Source: a bacterium (GTDB lineage Bacteria > Latescibacterota > UBA2968 > GCA-2709665). From it: 5,769 bases of DNA. Below the pieces are notes generated by a model, which saw only the letters and a list, made by a program, of their open reading frames with translations, was not told the DNA's origin and did not search any database. A program made the position numbers and the translations under genes. The DNA lies in the NCBI GenBank assembly GCA_027619145.1, contig JAQCGA010000292.1, positions 1 to 5,769 of the forward strand, in the 5' to 3' direction. Below, in pieces: positions 1 through 5,297 of the stretch (the first letter of the stretch is position 1; the number at the start of each line of letters is the position of its first letter).

Positions 1-119
1 GGACCGAGGCTGGTGTGAGAAGAGGATGGTGTTGTCAATTGACGGGTGCAAGTTTTGGGTTGCCAGATGGTCCTGTTCGAGGGTGAATGTAGTCAGGTGC
101 ATTGTATAAGGAGTACACG
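1..119. other. Upstream region, no gene identified
   Basis: No convincing coding region is visible here. In frame 1 the first six codons read GPRLV then a TGA stop at 16-18, which could be the tail of a gene entering from the left, but five residues cannot support a call. A perfect 10-base palindrome, GTCAATTGAC, lies at 34-43 and could be a regulator half-site pair; it may equally be chance. I found no good -35/-10 pair. The end of the stretch holds the Shine-Dalgarno site (AAGGAG, 108-113) of the small gene that follows. Confidence 0.4.
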
Positions 120-281
120 ATGAGTGTGCGGAGAGGTTCTCTGGTCTGGTTGGTTGTACTGGGACTGGTGGATGTGGTGATTCCTGTACCGATTCTGGGC
201 TTGATTCTGATCTACGTAATTTTTGAGCGTCCGGCGTGGTTCCGGGAACGGGTGCGGGCAGTTTACGGTGAGCCGATTTGA
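120..281 (+). CDS. Small predicted membrane protein, 53 aa, function unknown
   Basis: This short gene encodes 53 residues, from ATG at 120 to TGA at 279-281. The start is supported by a strong Shine-Dalgarno site, AAGGAG at 108-113, six bases upstream. Residues 1-7 carry two arginines (R4, R5). Residues 8-35 are almost entirely hydrophobic (L, V, I, W, G), broken only by D18 and the P22-V-P24 kink, and suggest one long or two short hairpin-like membrane segments. Residues 36-50 form a charged, aromatic tail (E36, R37, W40, F41, R42, E43, R44, R46, Y49) that could lie on the membrane surface. The R4/R5 end would be cytoplasmic by the positive-inside rule. I do not recognise the family. The 30-base gap to the SixA-like gene suggests co-transcription. 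The good ribosome site and membrane-like composition argue against a chance reading frame, but no homology search was possible. Confidence 0.7.
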   Translation: MSVRRGSLVWLVVLGLVDVVIPVPILGLILIYVIFERPAWFRERVRAVYGEPI

Positions 282-311
282 CCTGTGAAAGGGAAGTGAA
301 AAGGGGTTTCC

Positions 312-806
312 ATGAAACGGCTGTATCTGGTTCGGCATGCGAAGTCAAGTTGGGGAGAACCGGGGCAAACAGATTTTGAACGCTCGCTGGATGAGCGCGG
401 GAAGCGAGATGCGCCGATGATGGGAAAGCGATTGCAGGCGCGCGGTGTGCTGCCGGAGTTGATCGTTTCCAGCCCTGCGAAGCGGGCCATCAAGACGGCG
501 CGGGTGATTGCGGAGGAGATTGGGTACCCGGCAAAGGATATTGTGCGAGAAGCGGCAATTTATAATGCGGACCTTTCGGATTTGATTGCGGTCGTCCGTG
601 GGCTGGACGATTCGGTGCAGGAGGCCATGCTGTTCGGGCACAATCCGGGTTTTACAGCGTTGGCACGTTCGCTGGTAGATTCATCGGTGGGCGATATGTC
701 TACGTGTGCGGTGTTCTGTGCGGCTTTCGATGTGGATACCTGGCAGGATGTTGCAGGAGGTGGAGGGCAATTGGAATTTTTCGATTTTCCAAAATTACAT
801 GGGTGA
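312..806 (+). CDS. sixA: SixA-type phosphohistidine phosphatase (histidine phosphatase superfamily)
   Basis: This 164-residue protein is a single-domain member of the histidine phosphatase (RHG) superfamily, close to SixA, which removes phosphate from phosphohistidine on signalling or phosphotransferase proteins in the cytoplasm. The N-terminal LVRHAKSSW motif supplies R8 and the nucleophile H9. SSPAKRAIKTA at 53-63 supplies the second phosphate-binding arginine, R58. FGHNPGFT at 108-115 supplies the second catalytic histidine, H110. All four core residues are therefore present. Length matches the short SixA group (about 160 aa) rather than the longer phosphoglycerate mutases. The ATG at 312 follows AAGGGG at 301-306 and puts the RHG motif at its usual place near the N-terminus. 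No histidine kinase, phosphotransfer domain or PTS gene lies in the window, so the target is unknown. Activity on another phospho-substrate cannot be excluded. The symbol reflects family resemblance, not proven orthology. Confidence 0.88.
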   Translation: MKRLYLVRHAKSSWGEPGQTDFERSLDERGKRDAPMMGKRLQARGVLPELIVSSPAKRAIKTARVIAEEIGYPAKDIVREAAIYNADLSDLIAVVRGLDDSVQEAMLFGHNPGFTALARSLVDSSVGDMSTCAVFCAAFDVDTWQDVAGGGGQLEFFDFPKLHG

Positions 807-845
807 TCCATTTGCGGTTGGTTTTGACGTGAGGAGGAAGGTTCG

Positions 846-1982
846 ATGATTATAGATTCCCACGTATATTGTTTTGAGCCGGGGGACGATGCCGCTGGGT
901 TTGCCAGCAGGGAAGAACACCTGCGCTGGGTTCAAGAAGCGCAGGGGTTGCACCACCAGCCAGCCTGGCGAGTGCGGGACCGGGCTCCGGCATCTTCTGA
1001 AGGGTTGATTCCGGAGTCGTATGCGCACTGGGCTGAGATGCCAGATGTAAATTTTCGGATTGATCACGCCAAGGGGCGGGTGGTGTGGACGATTGATGGA
1101 GAGGATTATACGAAGCAATTTTATCCGCCGAATTTGCGAAATCTGGAGTTTACGCCGGAGAGTTTGATTTCCGAGATGGATTACGCGGGTGTGGATATGG
1201 CGGTGATTCATACGAATCCGATGTTGACGCGCGATGTGGGGTTCCTGGCCGAGTGTGTTCGGTTGTATCCGGATCGGTTGCGCTGTATGGCACCGGTGGA
1301 CGAATGGCGTATTTTAAGTGAGATGGATGTGGTGATAGAGGAGATGAACGCGGCGGTTGTGGAATCTGGATTGCACGCGATTAAATTTAATGCACGTCCG
1401 GCATATTTTTTTACGAATGAGCCGTGGGATTCGGAGAGGTATCGGCCGTTCTGGGATGCGGCAACTGCGTTGAATGTGCCTATTTTTTTTACGTTAGGTT
1501 CGGGGCCGAGGGATGTGACACGGAGGATGACGTCGGATGCTGGTCGGGAAGGATACCTGAAGGAACAGAAGGTGTTGATGCGGTGGATGGAACGGTATCC
1601 GGATGCGGTAGTAAATTTAACGCACGGGTTTCCGTGGCGCGCTTTTGTGGCGGGTGAAGGATTTATGGCGATGCCGGAGGAGATCTGGGAGCCGTTCCAG
1701 AGCCCAAACTGTCACCTGGAGGTTTGTTTTCCGGTGCGGATTGGAGACTGGTTCGATTTTCCGTATCCGGAGGTGTGGCCGGTGTTGGAGGAGATGGTGG
1801 AGCGTGTTGGGGCGAACCGGTTGAACTGGGGGACGGATATGCCGTTTCAGAATCGGTTCTGCACGTACCGGCAGTCCCGGCGGTGGATAGAGAAATACTG
1901 TACTTTTTTGAGTGAAGAAGACCTTCAGCTGATTATGGGTGGGACGACGGCGAAGATGATGGGGATGGATTTTGTGGAGTAA
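846..1982 (+). CDS. Amidohydrolase_2 (ACMSD-like) family protein with altered metal-site pattern
   Basis: This 378-residue protein has the pattern of the amidohydrolase_2 (ACMSD-like) TIM-barrel family, which includes metal-dependent decarboxylases and hydrolases acting on carboxylated rings or lactones. The first strand reads IIDSHVYCF (D4, H6, Y8). Later landmarks are MDYAGVDMAVIHTNP (111-125), YPDRLRCMAPV (141-151), HAIKFNA (177-183), VVNLTHGFPW with H260, and NWGTDMPF with D331. The C-terminal GGTTAKMMGM (365-374) corresponds to the usual N-A-x-R-L-x-G ending. The second histidine of the classic H-x-H is Y8, and the strand-five site that normally holds a metal-binding histidine reads IFFTLGSG (213-220) without one. 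Chemistry may therefore differ from typical members. No signal peptide is seen, so it should be cytoplasmic. AGGAGGAAG at 832-840 supports the start. It lies 39 bases after the SixA-like gene and 63 before the peptidase. The substrate cannot be named. Confidence 0.85.
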   Translation: MIIDSHVYCFEPGDDAAGFASREEHLRWVQEAQGLHHQPAWRVRDRAPASSEGLIPESYAHWAEMPDVNFRIDHAKGRVVWTIDGEDYTKQFYPPNLRNLEFTPESLISEMDYAGVDMAVIHTNPMLTRDVGFLAECVRLYPDRLRCMAPVDEWRILSEMDVVIEEMNAAVVESGLHAIKFNARPAYFFTNEPWDSERYRPFWDAATALNVPIFFTLGSGPRDVTRRMTSDAGREGYLKEQKVLMRWMERYPDAVVNLTHGFPWRAFVAGEGFMAMPEEIWEPFQSPNCHLEVCFPVRIGDWFDFPYPEVWPVLEEMVERVGANRLNWGTDMPFQNRFCTYRQSRRWIEKYCTFLSEEDLQLIMGGTTAKMMGMDFVE

Positions 1983-2045
1983 GGCGATGACAGGCGAACG
2001 TATCCGCCCGTATATGCAGAATATTTTATCTGAGGAAATTCATTT

Positions 2046-3881
2046 ATGGCAGAAGCGATGTCTGAGCAGGAGACCGGTTGGGATTTGAGCAGTTTTTTCC
2101 CGGAGTTCAACGGGCCGGAGATGGTGGCGTTTAAGGAGACACTTCAGAAGGATCTGGATGGGCTACAGAAACGGGCAGCGGCACTGCCGGGTCTTCTGGA
2201 CGAGAACCAGACGGAATGGGAGACGGTGTTTGTTGAGACAGAGGAATTGCTGACGCGGTTGCATCACCTGGGGTCGTACGTGGGGTGTTTGACGGCGGCG
2301 GATGCGCGGAATGAATCTTATCAACGCGAAGAGGCCGCATTTTCGCTAATTGGGGCTGCGTTTTCGAAATTGCAGGTGGAACTGCTTCGGGGAATTAAGG
2401 AAACGCCGGAAGAGGTGTTCGACGCTTTTGTGAGTCGAGCGGCGTTTGAAGGCGCGGACCATGGGTTGCGGCAGATGCGCCGGGAGTCCCGGTTTACAAT
2501 GTCTGCAGACCGGGAGGCTCTTGCGGCGGATCTGGGTGTGGATGGGTTGCACGCGTGGGGGCGGCTGTACGATGGGGTGTCCGGAAAGCTGGAGTTTGAG
2601 ATGGTGTACCCGGATGGGCGGAAAGAACAGGTGCCGATGGCTCAGCGGCGGTCGTTGATGGAAGATACGGACCGGAAGGTTCGCCGGGCAGCATTTGAAG
2701 GTGGGAATGCAGCGTGGGAGGGTGTGGAGACGGTGGCTGCGGCGGCGCTGAATGCGATTTCGGGTACACGGTTGACACTGAATCGGTATCGGGAGATTCC
2801 ACATTTTTTGGAGGTGGCGTTGTTCCAATCCGGAATTACGCGAAAGACGTTGGACGCGATGTTTGAAGCGATTTTTTCGGAAGTGGAACTGGGGCGTCGG
2901 ATTTTCAGGTTGAAGGCCGATGCGATGGGTACAAAGGGAGTGGCGTGGTACGACCTGGGGGCCCCGCTGCCGATTCCGAACCAGGAGGTGATGTCCTGGG
3001 AGCGGGCGAAGTCGCTGGTGAAGGATTCGTTTTCTCGGGCGTACCCGGAACTGGGAACATTTTTGCAGCATATGTACGATCAGCGCTGGATTGAGTGGGA
3101 GCCGAGGCCGGGGAAACGGCCGGGTGCGTTCTGTACGGGGTCGTTGCTTACGCGGGAGTCCCGGGTGTTTATGACGTATAACCGGACATTGGGCGATGCG
3201 CTGACGCTGGCGCACGAGGCGGGGCACGCGTTTCACAGTTATATGTTGCGGGAGATGCGGCCGTTTGCGACGGATTATCCAATGACGCTGGCGGAATCTG
3301 CATCTACGTTTGGGGAGATGATCCTGGCAGATGGGGCGATGGCAGACCCGGCGTTGAGTGAGGTGCAGAAGGCGTTGATGCTGGATGTAGAGGTGGGGCA
3401 CGGGGCAATTTATTTGATGGATATTCCGGTTCGGTATGAGTTTGAGAAGGCGATGTACGAAGAGCGGATGAAGGGTGAGTTGTCTGTGAGTCAGATCAAG
3501 GAGTTGATGGCGCAGACGCAGCGGCGGGTGTTTGGGGATGTGCTGGAGGAAGGGGGCGAGGATCCGTACTTCTGGGCGTCCAAGTTACATTTTTATATTA
3601 CGGGGGTTACGTTTTACAATTTTCCGTACACCTTCGGGTACCTGTTGAGCCGGGGGTTGTTTGCCATGTTCAAGCAGGAGGGACCAGCGTTTTTGCCCCG
3701 GTATGAAGATTTTTTGCGGTTGACGGGAAGCGATACGGTGGAGAATGTAGCGCAACGCAGCATTGGCCAGGATTTGGAGCAACCGGATTTCTGGGTGAAG
3801 GCCATCCGGAGTTTGGAGGAACCGCTGGCGAAGTTGGAAGCGGTACTGCCGAACGTGATGCCCTCGGAGGGGCGGTCGTGA
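2046..3881 (+). CDS. pepF: M3 family (PepF/M3B-type) oligoendopeptidase
   Basis: This 611-residue protein is a zinc metallopeptidase of family M3, closest in pattern to the bacterial oligoendopeptidase F group, which cleaves short peptides in the cytoplasm. The zinc site is LAHEAGHAFH: H390, E391 (catalytic) and H394, with the third ligand E417 in LAESAST. KRPGAFCTG (357-365) precedes it, as in PepF proteins. The C-terminal half carries DIPVRYEFEKAMYEERM (459-475) and WASKLHFYITG (510-520), followed by FYNFPYTFGYLLS (523-535), whose tyrosines and H515 match the conserved substrate-binding region. The N-terminal third, mostly helical in appearance, starts with WDLSSFFPEF (12-21). Length is normal for the family and no frameshift is evident. 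ATG 2046 follows GAGGA (2032-2036) by nine bases and is preferred over the in-frame ATG at 2058, which has no good site. There is no signal peptide. The stop overlaps the next start, indicating co-translation. Confidence 0.93.
   Translation: MAEAMSEQETGWDLSSFFPEFNGPEMVAFKETLQKDLDGLQKRAAALPGLLDENQTEWETVFVETEELLTRLHHLGSYVGCLTAADARNESYQREEAAFSLIGAAFSKLQVELLRGIKETPEEVFDAFVSRAAFEGADHGLRQMRRESRFTMSADREALAADLGVDGLHAWGRLYDGVSGKLEFEMVYPDGRKEQVPMAQRRSLMEDTDRKVRRAAFEGGNAAWEGVETVAAAALNAISGTRLTLNRYREIPHFLEVALFQSGITRKTLDAMFEAIFSEVELGRRIFRLKADAMGTKGVAWYDLGAPLPIPNQEVMSWERAKSLVKDSFSRAYPELGTFLQHMYDQRWIEWEPRPGKRPGAFCTGSLLTRESRVFMTYNRTLGDALTLAHEAGHAFHSYMLREMRPFATDYPMTLAESASTFGEMILADGAMADPALSEVQKALMLDVEVGHGAIYLMDIPVRYEFEKAMYEERMKGELSVSQIKELMAQTQRRVFGDVLEEGGEDPYFWASKLHFYITGVTFYNFPYTFGYLLSRGLFAMFKQEGPAFLPRYEDFLRLTGSDTVENVAQRSIGQDLEQPDFWVKAIRSLEEPLAKLEAVLPNVMPSEGRS
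3866..3881 (+). promoter_or_regulatory. Ribosome binding site and GTGA stop/start overlap
   Basis: The Shine-Dalgarno site GGAGG at 3866-3870 lies inside the last codons of the peptidase gene, seven bases before a GTG start at 3878. The peptidase stop TGA occupies 3879-3881, so start and stop share a GTGA tetranucleotide. This arrangement fixes the unusual GTG start of the downstream gene and is typical of translational coupling, where ribosomes finishing the first gene re-initiate on the second. Coupling itself is inferred. Confidence 0.85.
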
Positions 3882-5014
3882 AGATAACGGATGTGCAGAC
3901 ATTTGTGGTGGGCAACCCGTGGAAGAACTGGGTGTTCATTAAACTGTATACGGACGAAGGTCTTTACGGGGTGGGTGAAGCGACGGTGCACCGCCAGGCG
4001 AAGACGGCGGAGGCTGCGGTGATTGAAATGCGGCGGTATTATCTGGGGCGAGATCCGTTCAATGTGGAGGAGATTTACGGGGAGCTTGCAAAGGCGAGTG
4101 CGCCAGCGTGTGTGAGGGCGGCTGTAGATATGGCGTGTTGGGATTTGATGGGGAAGGCGCTGGGAGAGCCGGTGTATCGGTTGATTGGCGGGCAGTGCCG
4201 GGACCGGGTTCGGGCGTATGCGAACGGGTGGTACCAGGTGGACCGGGAGCCGGAGGCGTTTGCAGAGCGGGCAAAAGAGGTGGTTGGAAAAGGGTATGGG
4301 GCGTTGAAGTTCGATCCGTTTGGGAGTGCTCATGGGGAGATGTCTCAGGCGGAGATTGAGTTGTCGCTGGAGATTGTGTCGGCGGTTCGGGATGAAGTGG
4401 GACCGGGTGTGGAGCTGTACATTGAGGCGCATGGGCGTTTTGATCCGTTGCTGGGGGTGAAGATTGGGCGGTTGCTGGAGCCGTTCAATCCGGGTTGGTT
4501 TGAGGAGCCGGTGCGTTCTCCGCAGATGGATGATCTGGCGTTGATTGCGTCGAAGCTGGCGGTGCCGGTTGCGGCGGGCGAGGGGTTGTCTGGGAAAGAG
4601 GCGTTTCTGGAGTTGTTGAATAAGAAGGCGGCGCAGATCATTCAGCCCGATCCGATTCCGGCAGGTGGGATTACGGAGATGAAGAAAATTTGTGCGATTG
4701 CCCAGGCGCACCATGTGAGAGTAGCTCCGCACAATGCCCAGGGGCCGGTGTGTACGGCGGCATGTTTGCATATTGACGCGGCTACGCCAAATGTGATGGT
4801 GCAGGAGATGTTCGAAGATTTTGCCACGCCGCTGGCGCACCAGATTGTGGATTTTCCGGTTGAGGTAGAAGACGGGTACGTGCGGATTCCGGACCGGCCG
4901 GGGTTGGGGGTGGATCTGGATGAGGTGGAGATGGCGAAGCATCCGTACGACGAGGGGAATTTTCTGGATTTGTACGGGAAAGGTGGGTGGGAGAAGAGGA
5001 AAAGGAATCTGTGA
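3878..5014 (+). CDS. Enolase-superfamily protein, D-galactonate dehydratase-like
   Basis: This 378-residue protein belongs to the mandelate racemase/muconate lactonizing branch of the enolase superfamily and most resembles sugar-acid dehydratases such as E. coli galactonate dehydratase (DgoD). The N-terminal capping domain (about 1-110) includes TDEGLYGVGEATVHRQ (25-40) and AAVDMACWDLMGKALGEPVY (81-100). In the barrel, metal ligands appear to be E183 (in IEAHGRF), E209 (WFEEP) and E235 (AAGEG). The likely catalytic pair is H185 and H285 (APHNAQGP), with D258 (IIQPDP) and E310 nearby; K144-x-D146 lies on strand two. These positions match recalled DgoD numbering closely, except that the first metal ligand there is aspartate. 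The signature does not fit dipeptide epimerases, although the gene sits beside a peptidase. Start is GTG, fixed by the overlap with the peptidase gene. The exact sugar acid cannot be deduced; racemase or other dehydratase activity is possible. Confidence 0.88.
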   Translation: MKITDVQTFVVGNPWKNWVFIKLYTDEGLYGVGEATVHRQAKTAEAAVIEMRRYYLGRDPFNVEEIYGELAKASAPACVRAAVDMACWDLMGKALGEPVYRLIGGQCRDRVRAYANGWYQVDREPEAFAERAKEVVGKGYGALKFDPFGSAHGEMSQAEIELSLEIVSAVRDEVGPGVELYIEAHGRFDPLLGVKIGRLLEPFNPGWFEEPVRSPQMDDLALIASKLAVPVAAGEGLSGKEAFLELLNKKAAQIIQPDPIPAGGITEMKKICAIAQAHHVRVAPHNAQGPVCTAACLHIDAATPNVMVQEMFEDFATPLAHQIVDFPVEVEDGYVRIPDRPGLGVDLDEVEMAKHPYDEGNFLDLYGKGGWEKRKRNL

Positions 5015-5017
5015 GCG

Positions 5018-5061
5018 CCCTCATCCCCCGGCCCCTTCTCCCGCGTGCGGGAGAAGGGGAG
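5018..5061. repeat. REP-like palindromic repeat, 13-bp perfect stem
   Basis: Four bases after the stop codon begins CCCTCATCCCCCGG, followed by a perfect inverted repeat: the left arm CCCCTTCTCCCGC (5032-5044) pairs with GCGGGAGAAGGGG (5047-5059) around a GT centre. A CCCTCA...CCGGCCCCTTCTCCCG(C) palindrome of this style is a pattern I recognise as dispersed in intergenic DNA of many bacteria, comparable to REP elements. Only one copy lies in this window, so repetitiveness is inferred. There is no T tract after it, so it is not a classical intrinsic terminator, but a stem this strong could protect the upstream transcript's 3' end or attenuate transcription. Confidence 0.7.
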
Positions 5062-5068
5062 ATTGTGG

Positions 5069-5088
5069 GGTGCGAGAATCGCACCTTT
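5069..5088 (+). terminator. Possible weak intrinsic terminator hairpin
   Basis: GGTGCGA (5069-5075) pairs perfectly with TCGCACC (5079-5085) around a GAA loop and is followed directly by TTT (5086-5088). Two further G-T wobble pairs could extend the stem at the cost of the T tail. The T tail is short, so termination would be weak. It lies 55 bases after the enolase-family stop, where a terminator would be expected. It could instead be part of a larger repeat element filling the spacer. Confidence 0.35.
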
Positions 5089-5112
5089 AGGGTACGGGCG
5101 GAAATAACGGGT

Positions 5113-5140
5113 TTGGGCGATCAAATAGAAAAGGTATTTA
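5113..5140 (+). promoter_or_regulatory. Possible sigma-70-like promoter
   Basis: TTGGGC (5113-5118) and TATTTA (5135-5140) are separated by 16 bases and lie in the only AT-rich patch of the spacer. The fit to TTGACA/TATAAT is moderate: three of six at -35 and four of six at -10. If real, it would drive the oxidoreductase gene through a leader of about 150 bases containing the double palindrome at 5165-5232. An alternative -10 shifted by two bases (TTTAAT, 5137-5142) gives an 18-base spacing. Confidence 0.25.
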
Positions 5141-5164
5141 ATATTCACGCGTTTTTCAGGGTTT

Positions 5165-5232
5165 TGTAGGGGCGACCCCCTGTGGTCGCCCGGCTGTCTA
5201 TCGATAAATACCGGGCAGCCATAAGGGGCTGC
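5165..5232. repeat. Double-palindrome repeat element (GTAGGGGCGACC type)
   Basis: The first hairpin pairs GGGCGACC (5170-5177) with GGTCGCCC (5184-5191) around CCCTGT. The second pairs GCAGCC (5215-5220) with GGCTGC (5227-5232) around ATAAGG. Between them is the palindrome TATCGATA (5199-5206). An alternative fold pairs GGCTGTC (5192-5198) with GGCAGCC (5214-5220) using one G-T pair, so the two folds compete. The opening TGTAGGGGCGACCCC resembles a dispersed repeat I recognise from intergenic DNA of several environmental bacteria, where a mirrored GCCCCTAC end is often seen; that end is absent here, suggesting a partial or diverged copy. Copy number cannot be tested from this window. Confidence 0.6.
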
Positions 5233-5284
5233 ATCTATCGGGTGAATAATTGGGCCGGTACGGGTGAGATTTTTGACAAACGAT

Positions 5285-5292
5285 GAGGAGGT
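5285..5292 (+). promoter_or_regulatory. Strong ribosome binding site of the oxidoreductase gene
   Basis: GAGGAGGT at 5285-5292 is complementary to the anti-Shine-Dalgarno end of 16S rRNA over its full length and lies five bases before the ATG at 5298. It decides the start of a gene whose 3' end is outside the window, and predicts efficient initiation. Confidence 0.85.
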
Positions 5293-5297
5293 TTGAC

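Larger units (their letters stand above)
5015..5297. other. Non-coding spacer with hairpins between two genes
   Basis: This 283-base spacer separates the enolase-family gene from the oxidoreductase gene and is by far the largest gap in the window. Reading frames crossing it on either strand lack ribosome binding sites and recognisable domains. It holds a long perfect hairpin (5032-5059), a second hairpin with a short T tail (5069-5088), an AT-rich island around 5120-5146 and a repeat-like double palindrome (5165-5232). The end carries the ribosome binding site of the next gene. The hairpins and larger distance suggest that the upstream transcription unit ends here. Confidence 0.75.

Noticed and set aside
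39..44. TTGACG as a -35 element for the cluster
   Set aside because: No -10-like hexamer is present 15-19 bases downstream.
1987..2088. Short + strand frame of 33 codons in the gap before the peptidase gene
   Set aside because: It has no clear ribosome site of its own, overlaps the peptidase start in a different frame and shows no recognisable composition.
2346..3401. Open frame of 351 codons on the - strand within the peptidase gene
   Set aside because: It has the same low-complexity R/H/P/Q composition, lacks domain motifs and lies wholly opposite a conserved M3 peptidase.
3614..4942. Long open frame of 442 codons on the - strand, antisense to the peptidase end and the enolase-family gene
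   Set aside because: It is rich in R, H, L, P and Q with no recognisable motif, overlaps two well-supported + strand genes and is explained by the codon bias of those genes, which leaves few antisense stops.
3878..5014. Dipeptide epimerase identity suggested by the adjacent peptidase
   Set aside because: Dipeptide epimerases carry two K-x-K type lysine sites; this protein instead shows the histidine-based pattern (H185, H285) of the acid-sugar dehydratases.
4987..5169. Open frame of 60 codons on the + strand after the enolase-family gene
   Set aside because: It begins inside that gene in another frame and reads through the hairpin repeat; its PRPLLPRAGEGE segment is just the translated palindrome.
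5273..5278. Perfect TTGACA -35-like hexamer
   Set aside because: It lies only 20 bases before the ATG at 5298, leaving no room for a -10 element and start site ahead of the ribosome binding site.
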